NCBI GenBank assembly: GCA_032622095.1
Contig: CP136061.1
Coordinates: forward strand, 249,129,582-249,193,581
Reading direction: 5' to 3'
DNA from: Siphonodentalium dalli
Taxonomy: Eukaryota; Mollusca; Scaphopoda; Gadilida; Siphonodentaliidae
Length of the DNA: 64,000 nucleotides
Part shown: one piece after another, positions 24,486 to 35,199 of the stretch
Layout: the number at the start of each line of letters is the position of its first letter
Numbering within the stretch: the first letter of the stretch is position 1
The notes under the pieces: model-generated
What the model was told of the DNA's origin: nothing
What the model saw: only the letters and a program-made list of their open reading frames with translations
Database searches by the model: none
Position numbers and translations under genes: made by a program

Positions 24486-24671
24486 TATTATATATATTTG
24501 AGGAAAGTTTGTGTGTGTGTGCCTGTCTGTGTGTCCGGAATAGACTCGAAAACGGCTGAACCGATTTTGACGAAACTTGGTAGGGGTATGTAATTTGACC
24601 CGAGGAGTAACATCCCCTGTCAAGGTCAATGTCATTTGAAAGGTCAAAATCGCTAAATCGTAGCATCTAGA
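24486..24671 (+). mobile_element. Truncated Helitron-like fragment
   Basis: It starts TATTATATATATTTGAGG directly after CTAG, with the expected TC degraded. It continues with GT-rich sequence and 'gatttTgacgaaacttggta' and is cut short at about 24660. A CTAG is present at 24668 but no clear hairpin precedes it. It is a decayed fifth member of the train. Confidence 0.5.
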
Positions 24672-24835
24672 CTAGCCTCAAGCCCTCATAGAGTTGGAAA
24701 TTTCCAACCCCTACTGTTGGTGTGAAATTTCCAACTAATGTATTGGCAGGTATGAAATTTCCAACTGTTGAAAATTTTGACCAAAGTTGGGGGGTTAGAC
24801 ACCCCCGAACCCCCTGTCGCCACGTCTCTAGCTGA
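24665..24835 (+). repeat. Dispersed repeat R4, copy 1
   Basis: It carries repeated GGAAATTTCCAAC and AAATTTCCAACTGTTG phrases, then 'tttgaccaaagttgggg', 'gacaccccc' and 'cacgtc'. Related stretches occur at about 34326-34610 and 39945-40262. Non-coding; class unknown. Confidence 0.6.
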
Positions 24836-25209
24836 ATTAATTGAGTTTAACCAATTTCTTCCGTATCAACATAGTAGTTCGCACTAATAACAACTCAATC
24901 TAGTCATTATAAATCGAATATAAAATTCTTGTTCCTCTCATATGAAATTTATGAATTCCGACTCGATTTTTTCATTTTACTGTCGCCTAAGGCTCGACAA
25001 ACGGAACATGTTAAAGACTGATTATCTCTTTAACCATTTCAGAGCTGGGGCTGCGTTGGTGCAGCATTAAAAACCATGCGCCAGTGCATTATCTTATGTA
25101 TGTGCTAATCTCCCGTAGGGAGCCGCGCATTTATAAGAGAGTGCACTCACTTACACGGTCAAAATAAATACCGCCAGGCCAATGTATTCTCTAATATATG
25201 TGATATTAA

Positions 25210-25573
25210 CCCTTTACCCAACAGAAGGGCCCTGTGCCAATGCATTCTCTTATATATGCGAGTCGACCATATATAAGAGAATGCATTGGTTAACACATTA
25301 AAAATTATAAAATTGTTAAAGAATGTAAGAAAAAATGGTAAAAAGTGTTTTTTAGGCCAATGCATTCTCTTATATATGCGAGGCGACCTATGGTCGACTC
25401 GCATATATAAGAGAATGAATTGGCACAGGGCATAACTGTAACCAGCACAATGTGGTCAATGAGCCGGTTCCAATGATATCCATATTTGTATGGTTTAATT
25501 GAGACAGACCCAAGATATTTTAGGCTGTTGAAGCTTTATTTGGCCGGTTTTGGCCGGTTTGTTGGGTAAAGGG
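25210..25573 (-). mobile_element. piggyBac-like MITE, copy 2
   Basis: Flanked by TTAA (25206-25209 and 25574-25577) with termini CCCTTTACCCAACA and TGTTGGGTAAAGGG. The interior order is reversed relative to copy 1, so it is inserted in the minus orientation. One of the two palindromes is shortened: the CGACC loop region at about 25261-25270 lacks its right inner stem. A degenerate relative of the second palindrome type lies just upstream at about 25078-25150. Confidence 0.85.
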
Positions 25574-25577
25574 TTAA

Positions 25578-26220
25578 GTGCGAATCAAGTGGATACGACC
25601 AGAGTGTATCATATGCTTATGATCAATGATTAAAATAACTGAACATAACGAACACAAAAAGAAAATAAATAAAGCGGTCGTGAACAGCAGGGAACTGCAC
25701 AGACTTGTACAAGTCTTCGATGGTAATTGATAAACAACACATGAATGCTTGGTTATAAAATAAAGACATAGTCAGGGCATTACTCGGTATTACATGAATG
25801 ATTACATCACAAGATGAATGATCTCCCTTCGACTGTGCAGAATCATCATTTTAACCATTTGTGGCCGAACTTGGCCGTCTTCGGTCCCATAGCTAACAAC
25901 GCCAGTGCGAATGTCAGTCTATAATCACCTTAATAGCTGATAGAACGTAGATATAGGAACGATATATTAAACAATAACGAAACGTTATCGTATTAATTCT
26001 GAAATTTAATCTTGGAAGTGCAGATGACTGATTTCATGGAGATAAATCAGATACAGAACTGGCCCACAGCACTTTCCCAAAATATACTTCGTATTCAAAC
26101 ATCATCCAATGTTGTATCCTACGGTACCTTTATAAAAATAGTAAAACCATCAGTACATTACTACCAGAAATAACACAAGCCAAACTATATATAATATAAT
26201 ATATATATAAAATATATTTT
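25578..26220. other. Intergenic; no gene seen
   Basis: AT-rich, no recognisable exon or element; a short TA-rich run lies near 26190-26215. Confidence 0.5.
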
Positions 26221-26483
26221 CAGCCTTCCCACAAGCCCATGAAATCGTGCATTGCTACCAAAGGGAGATCCTTTCTTAAGCCTAATACTACAGAAAATTA
26301 ATTAATGATAATTGTAATGTACTATATCTGAAAGTAATGGTAATACATTTTGAAAGTAAAGCTAATGATTAAGAAAGTGGAAAGTAACAGAGAGATCCGC
26401 GTGTATGGTATGACGTGTACCATGTTGATATTAATCCGCCATTTTATGAAAATTTCCAATCATAAATATGGTTTATTTTGTTA
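26221..26483 (+). repeat. Dispersed repeat R3, copy 1
   Basis: Paralogous to 32846-33250. Both run from CTTCCCACAAGC(C/T)CATGAAATCG-type sequence through 'cttaagcctaatact' to 'caatcataaatatggtttatttt'. This copy has about two units of the 22-bp motif AGTAATGGTAATACATTTTG, whereas the other has about eight. Confidence 0.75.
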
Positions 26484-26496
26484 GTTTTATAGTATA

Positions 26497-27465
26497 CTAG
26501 CAGGGTTACCCGGCGTTGCCCAGGTTAAAGTGATGGGAAACCCTCTACATATTGTGGATATATGGCGGGAATAGAGGATACTCTTGCTCAAATCGTTACA
26601 CATATTCTCATAAATTTTATATCCAAATAGCATCACAAAACATGATTCTTACACACGGGATATAAGTAGCAGATCAGCTTGTCGGATCAGGGCGATTGTC
26701 ATTTTGTTTATCGCGATTAATCCGTCCCCCCAATAAAGAACTATTTACTTATTTACAACTGCGTATACTCCAGACGTTATAACATGAACATTATACACAC
26801 ATTAGTTCGCTAAAATAAAAGACGATAATTGGGTTTTAATTAGAGATGTATCAATCAATCTAGTAGGTTTGACTAAGATTTTGAGGACACATGGTTATCG
26901 TATAACTCCATGAATATACAGACGTTTTAAAGAAATGTCCAGGTGCTCCTTTGTTCATTGTGCTATATACTGGCTAATTATTCTCAGTTTAAAAGAAATG
27001 TTGCTATGCCCCTATATCAGCTACACGTCCACGACACAGAGTAAGATTTTGAGTTGTTTATGTTAGGCGATGAGTTTGTTCTAAAACATGAGATATCATC
27101 TGTATATTCGGCATATATAATCGTATCAGATGTCAGTATTGGAGGATCCTGGAAAGTCATGTGTCACTGATTCCATTTTCTTTTATTTCAGAAGAAATTA
27201 TATTTGACGGCACACTGTGACAACTATTGTTGAACAGGCCTTCTATGCATTTCCATATCTCTTGCAACTATTTGTGGAAACTATATTTAATATACTCAAT
27301 TGTGGTATACTATTAACATGATCTATTCTAATATTTTAACATGCACCATTATCTTCATCGTGTAAAGTTACCACTGCAAGAACGCCTTCGTGACATCTCG
27401 ATTGTACCCCGTGAAGTTCTGTATAGAATACATACAGACATACATATATTTGCAAATATATCTAG
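26497..27465 (-). mobile_element. Helitron-like element, family P, minus copy
   Basis: On the minus strand it ends with hairpin CCTGGGC-AAC-GCCGGG and CTAG (26497-26500), with the required T beyond (plus-strand A at 26496). It is colinear with 11060-11960 in reverse. The middle section shared by both copies (about 27000-27260) contains phrases like AATATAATTTCTTC, perhaps captured or eroded coding DNA of unknown origin. The 5' end is approximate. Confidence 0.65.
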
Positions 27466-27740
27466 GCATCAAATGTGACGTTTTAACACGCACGATTTGA
27501 TTCCGCGTATCATTTGAGATGAACGTGTATGTGAATTTGATGTTAATTGGCACTAAACATATTTTTATCAGTTATGGTGAGCTGCCCGTCCCTATTTCGG
27601 ACTCAAGCGGCGACACATTTGACATCATTAAACCACAAACTTAGACTCATTATGGAGATGAATATATATAACAATTTAGAAAATTTGCAAGTATACAAAT
27701 TTGTATCAAATTTAGGGCCGCCATATCTCTAACACAAACG
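27466..27740 (-). repeat. Family-P internal-type repeat units
   Basis: Contains the recurrent phrases 'ggcactaaacatatttttatc', 'gacatcattaaaccaca' and 'acaaatttggcgtattta', which match the tandem array at 29740-31770 and the interior of 9935-11960. Its empty target GACATCATTAAACC matches the flank of the MITE at 53189. Confidence 0.55.
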
Positions 27741-28475
27741 GCACAAATTTGGCGTATTTAAAGGATTTATTCGGTCTGGAAACTACAAAACGCAATCGGA
27801 AAGCCCTCCCTGTTGTGATTAAAATGATCCAAGTCCCATTCCGATCGCATAATAAATAACCCGTAAAATAAATAAATAATACCACCACCGGTATTCGGAG
27901 ATTTCCGTGACTAAACTACGAGTGACGTACTTGTGGGGAGCAAATTAAAAACACAGATTCGGAGCCGGAGTTTATTATGCAGACTACGATGACGTAATCG
28001 TAAGTCAGCCGATACTAAAATGCGGAGTCGTATGTGCGCGTGTGGTGTATAGATTACGTTACGCTTTGGCCGTTTATCTGGAATAGAAGACAATAACTCT
28101 GTGAATACAGTAATTAATAGCGCCTAGAATGGTTGTTGTTTTTGTAGCCATTAATAACATGCCGGCACGTGTCTGTTTTGGTGAATAGATGGCAGTAATT
28201 AGTGCTTTGATTGTCTCGCGTATTCACTCGGTGATTTGTAATCACTCAGCGACTATTCACCAGTGTTATTCGCGAACTTGTTTGCACTCTAAAATGCCAC
28301 AAAGTGATTAGAAAGAACATTATCTCTCTGGTCATACTTATATAAGAAGCGCCCAAATTTATATAAACACTGGGCTGAATAATGTTAACTCTATTTAGGC
28401 GCTTTTGTTTTGTGTTTGTTTGTTTTACTTTCGATATAAATATCCCGAGTATCTGTCATCGCCACATATTCCAAG

Positions 28476-28565
28476 ATGCCTAGTAGATGTAGTGTGTTCA
28501 GTTGTGGGCGGGCTAGCGATCCATTATTTAGTACCTCCAAAAAGACAACACAGTGCGTAATTTAG
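28476..28565 (+). pseudogene. Possible THAP zinc-finger N-terminus
   Basis: ATG at 28476 opens MPSRCSVFSCG, the start pattern (MPxxCxxxxC) of the THAP zinc finger found in P-element-type transposases and host THAP proteins. The reading then runs RASDPLFSTSKKTTQ and stops at 28565 without the rest of the ~90-residue domain. A TATA-like TTATATAAG lies near 28337, about 140 bases upstream. It may be a first exon or, more likely, a fragment. The identification rests on 11 residues, so confidence is low. Confidence 0.35.
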
Positions 28566-28738
28566 AACGCTCTTTATTGTCTATCGCTTTTGGGAGACGG
28601 AAGCATGGACGCTCTTTATATTTAATTGTCACAATACCACATACAAAATCACCCATGACATATCGAAATAAAGCACGTTCATAATTGAGAACGCTCTTTA
28701 TTGTCTACACCGCGACGAAAACATGGACGCTGTTTATT
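28566..28738 (-). repeat. Two AATAAAGAGCGTT motif pairs (minus orientation)
   Basis: AACGCTCTTTATT at 28566-28578 is paired with ACGCTCTTTATA at 28609-28620. AACGCTCTTTATT near 28690-28703 is paired with ACGCTGTTTATT at 28727-28738. Between the pairs, 'aacgctctttattgtcta' and 'catggacgct' repeat, so the 125-bp block is a tandem duplication. Confidence 0.7.
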
Positions 28739-28739
28739 A

Positions 28740-29739
28740 GAGGCAATCATTGGAGTTTTGCTATGCTAACAATTCAAAAAAATCCTCTCTAGAAAGTCAA
28801 TATGTGCCATCAAAACGTAAAATAAAACGAACAACAAACACAAACTGAAAAACAATGCCTGGCTAGCCTTCAATTAAAAAAAGTGTCATTATGCCAAACT
28901 GCAGCCTAACTAATAATTTTTGTAGTTTCAACAGTCTGTATTCGAGTGAATTATTTTGTTTACTCACTTATCGATCTTGACTGGAAGGATTTTAGCAAGC
29001 TGTTCACAGTCGGGCACTTCTCCACACAAAATGTTTCGTGTGAAGAAACAGACAGGAACATTATTATGACGAATATAAGCCATCATGAAACATGTACTAG
29101 TACAATAACCACCACCTTTTTAATCACACCCCATTTGTATTTAAAATTGTACGCATATAGCGCACAACGGGATGACACTAGTGTGTAAACTATCCTCCGA
29201 AATTGGTACCATACAACGAAGAATGAAGTACCAGCATATGGCCTAACTTGTATTCTTTCAGAAACAGTTAAATTTATTTCGCACGATATTCCGCTCGCTC
29301 ATTGCATTTCTGCATAAATTAATCTCATTTCAAACAACTTTTATCGCCTCAAAGTGCATTTTAGCCATCATTATTCGTTATATAATCCAACATTCTAGCA
29401 AATCCAGTTCATAATTCAGCACATTCAAACAGTTTTATTCCGTAATCGCTATCTATCGTAAAGGCTTAGGTAATTAACCAGCGTAATTTATCAACTCGTT
29501 ACGCGATTGGTGGAATTATTTCAAGCTCCACCCACCGCTGTCATCGGTAGGCGTCGATGCAGATGATCGGTCATGTGACCGCGTTGTGGTCATGTGATCG
29601 CACTCACGTGACTGACTTCGGATATTTCCGCGATTTTTTAAATATCATAATAATAAAAATACTATCTGCTCGATTTTGAATTTTCTTGGCGAAATGGGTC
29701 TGTTAGACATATATTATTAGTATTATGATGATAAAAAAA
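28740..29739. other. Intergenic; no gene seen
   Basis: AT-rich sequence without recognised exons. A GC-richer patch at 29500-29620 repeats the word 'catgtgaccgcg/catgtgatcgca' but has no assigned function. Confidence 0.5.
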
Positions 29740-31770
29740 ATATTTTTTTGACAGACTAATTCCTTTAAACGACACGATTAGATTCCTCGTATCAATGAGA
29801 AGAATATGTATCAATCTGGTGGAAATCGACGCTAAATCTGTGGACCCCTGTCTCAAATGGCACCACTTTTGACATCTTTAAACCACACAATTAGACTCCT
29901 GATATCATGGAAATAAATATTTATAAGTTTGGTGCTAATCGGCGACTAAACAATTTATTTTATCAAAAGTGGCCACCCCACACCTAGAAACAGCACCAAT
30001 ATAGCGTTTTTAAATCACATGATTTGATTCTTCGTATCATGGATAAGAATCAATTTTGGTGGAAATTGGCGCTAAAATTATTGTGTATCAATTCTGGTGC
30101 CCCTCTCCTTTGCAGTGCACCCCTTACTCGATGACGACACTTTTAACAGTTCTAAGCCACACCATTAGACTCCCCATACTATGTGGATGATTTTGTATAA
30201 GTTTGGTAGCAATCGGTGACTAAACCAATTCTTATCAACTTTAGTGCCGACCCCCCCAATCTCACATCCATACGACACCAATTTAATGTCTTTAAATCAT
30301 ACAATTAATTTGGTGGAAATCGGCGCTAAAAGTATTTTTATCAATGTTGGTGCCCTCTCAGTCCCTCTCCCTGTCATGGAACCCCTGACTCGAATGACGG
30401 CCACTTGTGACAGCTTTAAGCAACCCCATTAGACTCCTCATACCGTGTGGATGATTTTGTATAAGTTTTTGTATAAAATTGGCGAGTATATATATTCATA
30501 TCAAATTTAGGGCCCCCATATCTCTCATCCAAACGGCATCAATTTGGCGTATCTAAACCACATGATTAGATTTCTCGTATCACGGAGAATATGTATCAAT
30601 CTGGTGGAAATCAGAGCTAAACATATTGTTCATCTTTTGTGTGTTCCTCTCACCCTATATGCACACTGACTCGGATGATCCCACTTGTGACAGCTTGTGA
30701 CATCCTTAAACCATACAATTAGACTCTGACATCATGGGGATGATTATTGATAAGTTTGGTAAACCAATTTGATCACATTTAGTGCCCAATAACCCCCATC
30801 TCTCATCCAAACAGCACCACGGTCAGACTACTCGTATTATGGATAAGAATGCGTATCACTTTGGTGGAAATTTTGGTGCCCCTCTGCCTTTCAGTTCAAC
30901 ACTGACTCGAATGACACCACATTTGACAGATTTAAGCCACACCGTTAGACTCCTCATACCATGATAATGATATTGTATAAGTGTGGTTGCAGTCGGCGAC
31001 TAAACCCATTCTTATCAAATTAAGTGCCCCTCCCACAATCTTTCATCCAAACGATAGCAATTTGAAGTCGTTAAATCCCAAAATTAGATTCCTGTATCAT
31101 GGAGAAGAATATATATCAAATTGGTGGAAATCGGCGCTAAAATTAGTTTTATAAATGTTGGTGCCCTTCTCCCCTTCCGTGCATCCCTAACGCGAATGGA
31201 GCCACGTCTGATATATTTAAACAACATCATTAGGTTCCTCATATCATTGGAATGATTCTATAAAAGTTTCGTGGCAATCGGCGGCAAACATTTGTTCTAC
31301 CCCCCCCCCCCTTTTTTCCCATGACAACGGCGTCACTTTAGAAAATTCTAACCCGCACCATTATCTTTCTCGTAAAAAGTTACCCATAGTAGACCGTTTG
31401 GTTGCATCTAGATGGCCCCTCAGCGCTAAAATTAGTTTATTAATTGTGGTGCCCCTCTCCCATTCCGTGCATCCCTGACTCGAAAGGCGCCATTTTTTAC
31501 ATATTTAAACCATACCACCAGATTCCTTATCTCATGGGGATGATTATAAGTAAGTTTCGTGGTAATCGGCGACAAAGTTTTGTTCTGCCTCTCCCCTTTT
31601 TCTGCCCCTGACAACAACGGTGTCACTTTATAAAATTCTAACCCTCGCCATTATCTTTCTCGTAAAACGTTACCCTTAGTAGACCCCTTTGGTGCCATCT
31701 AGATGGTCCCCTGTGAATTTCTATAGAACACAGACAGACAGAAAGACAGACAGACATTCGCAAATATAGA
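29740..31770 (-). repeat. Degenerate tandem array of ~115/230-bp monomers
   Basis: Recurring ordered phrases are 'attagattcctcgtatcatgg', 'gaatatgtatcaa', 'ttggtggaaatcggcgctaaa', 'ggtgcccctctc', 'gactcgaatgacgccac' and 'attagactcctcat'. They repeat about eight to nine times with strong divergence. The right edge runs into CAGACAGACATTCGCAAATATAGAT, resembling the family-P 5' region, so the array may be the expanded interior of a large minus-strand family-P element. Open readings here are repeat artefacts. Confidence 0.7.
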
Positions 31771-31794
31771 TATAGATACAGATACTGTATTGAT

Positions 31795-32500
31795 GGATCC
31801 TTCGAATTATAACCCGATATCAATCAGCCGATTGTCACAAGCTCTTTGGACCTCAACTGCTACAGAGTTATGCCTTTTGATACGACATTTATTAACCCTT
31901 TACCCAACAAACCGGCCAAAACCGGCCAAATAAAGCTTCAACAGCCTAAAATATCTTGGGTCTGTCTCAATAAAACCATACAAATATGGATATCATTGGA
32001 ACCGGCTCATTGACCACATTGTGATGGTTACAGTTATGCCCTGTGCCAATGCATTCTCTTATATATGCGAGTCGACCATAGGTCGCATCGCATATATAAG
32101 AGAATGCATTGGCCTAAAAAAAAATCTGTTTTTAACACCATTTTTTCTTACATTCTTTAACAATTTTATAATTTTTAATGTGTTAAGCCAATGCATTCTC
32201 TTATATATGCGAGGCGACCTATGGTCGACTCGCATATATAAGATAATGCATTGGCACAGGGCCCTTCTGTTGGGTAAAGGGTTAATATGGCGCCAACGTC
32301 TGGTTTGAGCCTTTGTTTGAGTTATCGCTATCACATGCTGCAATCTACCTTACAAGCTACACGTCAGAAGTTACAAGCCGAGTCTCTCTAATTGAAAACA
32401 AGGCTCACGCTGTTCCAGTTTCATTTGACCAAATATGTTCGTCGAAAAGTTTCAATGCTATAGTCAGCAGATGACCGCGAAGACGACATGACACGTTCAA
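31795..32500 (+). repeat. Duplicated segment R5, MITE-containing copy
   Basis: The 31795-31891 and 32286-32500 parts match 33288-33575 in order ('cagccgattgtcacaagctcttt', 'gctacagagttatgcctttt', then 'tgctgcaatctaccttacaagc' and 'gtttcaatgctatagtcagca'). The 386-bp difference is exactly the MITE at 31896-32281. Confidence 0.85.
31896..32281 (+). mobile_element. piggyBac-like MITE, copy 3 (with empty-site paralogue)
   Basis: Flanked by TTAA (31892-31895 and 32282-32285) with 14-bp terminal repeats CCCTTTACCCAACA/TGTTGGGTAAAGGG. It contains two inverted 67-bp palindromes at about 32046-32112 and 32188-32254. The paralogous segment at 33290-33575 reads ACATTTATCAATAC where this copy reads ACATTTATTAA[MITE]TTAATAT, so a single TTAA was the target. 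Confidence 0.9.
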
Positions 32501-32845
32501 TCATGTCTGGATTCTGGTCCGCAGAGACAAATGACGTTTTGACGTCATGACGTTTTGACGTCATGACACCGTAACTGCCTTAATTTAGTTAACAAATGAA
32601 ATTAATCTAATATGAACATATTCAGGACATATTCATAACAACTTACTGTTTAAAAATAACTAAATAAATTTTTCAGTGGTCGATTGCCAAATGTCGAAGT
32701 TGTGAAGTATAAAATTCGTTTCATCTCCGATTCCGCGATTTTGTGAAACAACTACTGCAAGTCGCGTGATTTTTTCGCGAAAATGCTGGTTCGCTAGAAT
32801 TTTCTCCTTCACGGTATATTGTAACTTATGTGTGACGTCACATAA

Positions 32846-33250
32846 GCCCTCCCACAAGCTCATGAAATCGTGTATTGCTACCATAGGGATATCTCAAACA
32901 AAGTCTGTATTTCTTAAGCCTAATACTACATACAATTAGTTAACGGTAATTGTAATGTATTATATTTGAAAGTAATGGTAATACATTTTGAAAGTAATGG
33001 TAATACATTTTGAGAGTAATGGTAGTACATTTTGAAAGTAATGGTAATACATTTTGAGAGTAATGGTAGTACATTTTGAAAGTAATGGTAATACATTTTG
33101 AAAGTAATGCAAATACATTTTGAAAGTAATGCTAATACTAATGGTGATTCAGAAAGTGGAAAGTAATAGAGATTCCGCGTGTATGGTGTGGCGTGTGACA
33201 TGTAGATACTAAACCGCCATTTACGAAAATTGCCAATCATAAATATGGTT
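32846..33250 (+). repeat. Dispersed repeat R3, copy 2, with expanded 22-bp minisatellite
   Basis: Same repeat as 26221-26483. Here the 22-bp unit AAGTAATGGTAATACATTTTG has expanded to about eight copies between about 32965 and 33135, with alternating GAAAGT and GAGAGT variants, suggesting two-unit amplification. Confidence 0.8.
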
Positions 33251-33287
33251 TATTTTGCTTGGAAGATAGCTCAGGTTTGGTTTTATG

Positions 33288-33575
33288 GAATTGATAGATC
33301 CTCATAACCCGATATAACTCAGCCGATTGCCGCAAGCTCTTTTTACCTCAATTGCTACAGAGTTATGCCTTTTGGCAGACATTTATCAATACACTGCCAA
33401 TGTTTTGCCTGAGCCTTTGTCTTTTTTTTGCCATCAAATGCTGCAATCTACCTTACAAGCTACACGTCAGAAGTTACAAGCGGATTCTCTTTAATTGTAA
33501 ACAGGGCTCACAATGTTCAAATTTCATTTGGCCGAATCTTTTCGTCGAGAAGTTTCAATACTATAGTCAGCAAAG
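33288..33575 (+). repeat. Duplicated segment R5, empty-site copy
   Basis: Paralogue of 31795-32500 without the MITE; see that entry. A longer T-run replaces part of one junction. No coding reading is conserved between the two copies, so this is non-coding duplication. Confidence 0.8.
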
Positions 33576-34325
33576 ACCGCTTAAATGTGTACTGTACACA
33601 TAATCCTGCCATTTATGGGGCCACCTCCTTTTATACTCAATATAATATATGCAACAAATTAATGAATTTGAACCATGGATCAGTGCAAGATACAATCATG
33701 TGCTCTACGAATGATGGAAACAACATGGTAATTATAATGAAAATGACTTTATGATTGGAGTCATTGCTGCCTATTGAAATGAATAACAGTTTATAAAAAG
33801 TTGCGCATGTTTATTTATCAAAAACAATGCCGACTAGCTGCTAGTACTCTCATGTAATTAATCACTTGACCACAGTTTACTGTTTTTTGTTGTTTCAAAA
33901 TAAGACAATTCAGTCGAATCGGAGCACATTAATGTTAATTCACTTGTCGAATCGGGACACATTAATGTTAACTCACGTTGCAGACTAGACGTCGTTCGGT
34001 GCTTGCGGTTCCAATTCGTGCACATGTCAACTATCAAACACTATCACGTTTGTCCCACGCGAAATGCATGGTCCCATAGTTTGGTTATTGAATTTGGCCA
34101 AAGTGTCTTACAAATGGCTAAATTTATTCAGAAATGGTATAATACATTGGCAAACAGAAATTAGGGTAAGTGTGAACCCTGATGATAATGGAAAGCATTA
34201 CTTTTCAATGAATTTGCAGGAATTGACCCCTCCACGGTCAGGGCGTAGCTATATGGTGTTCGTTCGGGGGTGTCCATATTGCAATTCTTTTGTGCCCATT
34301 GGGTTTGAATCATCCAACTGGTTCC

Positions 34326-34612
34326 TAAAACTTTCGAAATGTTGGAAATTTCGAACCTGACTACCATCATCGCGTTGGAAAATTTCAGACCCAACTGTTG
34401 ACTTAATATCAAAACAAATGTTACGGTCTATGAACATCAAATTCATATGCTACGGTGTAAAATAGTTGGTCGGATAATCAAACAATGCAATTATAAGCTA
34501 TAGGTGGTGTACAATATTCAACAATTGTGTCAGGCACGAAATGTCCAACTGTTGAAACCTTTGACAATATGTTATATACCCCAAACTCCCTATCACTCTG
34601 TCCCCGTCCCTG
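34326..34612. repeat. Dispersed repeat R4-like stretch in galectin 3' flank
   Basis: Phrases 'atgttggaaatttcgaac', 'cccaactgttgactt', 'atgtccaactgttgaaacctttgac' and 'gtccccgtccctgt' match repeat R4 (24665, 39945). It lies immediately downstream of the galectin stop codon (minus strand), so it would form part of its 3' UTR or flank. Confidence 0.5.
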
Positions 34613-34616
34613 TTGC

Positions 34617-34733
34617 TCATATGAAGGTTACTTCTAGTAGCTCGATGTTCCTGGTTATACGAAGTGTGTCCATCTGGTTCATGTTCTGGAACCTGTGTCC
34701 GAAATCAATGACATTGCATCCGTTCATGATGAT
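34617..34733 (-). CDS. Galectin-like lectin, last coding exon (exon C)
   Basis: Final exon of the split lectin gene. On the minus strand it follows the acceptor TTCTGCTTCGCAG and reads IIMNGCNVIDFGHRF, then NMNQMDTLRITRN and IELLEVTFI before TGA at 34617-34619. This is the end of a galectin carbohydrate-recognition domain: the 'VxVNGxxxxxFxHR' strand, the 'xxLxIxGDV' strand and the closing hydrophobic beta strand. It joins exon B (43459-43657) in phase 0 across an 8.7-kb intron. Too short (117 bp) to stand out on its own; the call depends on the joint reading. Galectins are cytosolic or non-classically secreted sugar-binding proteins. Confidence 0.85.
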   Translation of the reverse strand: MIMNGCNVIDFGHRFQNMNQMDTLRITRNIELLEVTFI

Positions 34734-34749
34734 CTGCGAAGCAGAAAGA

Positions 34750-35156
34750 AATGTTATAAGATCTGACATATTAATATATGCTATAAGGTCTGACATATTA
34801 AATTATTAATCAATGTTATATGTTCTGCCATATTAATACATTTTGTGAGGTCTGCCATATCAATGAATGTTGTAAGGTTTACCATACTAATAAATGTTAT
34901 AAGGTCTGACATATTAATAAATGTTATAAGGTCTGCCATATTAATACATGTAATAAGGTCTGACATATTAATAAATGTTGTAAGGTCTGACATATTAATA
35001 AATGTTATAAGGTCTGACATATTAATAAATGTTATAAGGTCTGACATATTAATAAATGTTGTAAGGTCTGTCATATTAATAATTGTTATAAGGTCTGACA
35101 TATTAATAAATGCTGTAATGTCTGTCATATTAATAATTGTTATAAGGTCTGACATA
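34750..35156 (+). repeat. 27-bp minisatellite array 1 (~15 copies)
   Basis: The unit is approximately TTATAAGGTCTGACATATTAATAAATG. It begins only about 17 bases from the galectin exon C acceptor, inside the intron. Because 27 is divisible by three it stays open in several frames on both strands, giving false proteins. It ends at ACAGCGAGTTTGCGAT, the inverted form of the left edge of array 2. Confidence 0.9.
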
Positions 35157-35199
35157 ACAGCGAGTTTGCGATACCCGTCCGACGGGAACGGGTACGGGT

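Noticed and set aside
24139-24666. 175-codon minus-strand reading
   Set aside because: It runs through degenerate tandem monomers of unit Z and the following fragment; the periodic residues mirror the DNA repeat.
29740-31770. Series of short plus- and minus-strand proteins
   Set aside because: All lie in a degenerate tandem array; no frame is conserved from unit to unit.
34750-35156. CRISPR-like array appearance
   Set aside because: The 27-bp units are contiguous with no unique spacers, and the context is eukaryotic; it is a minisatellite.
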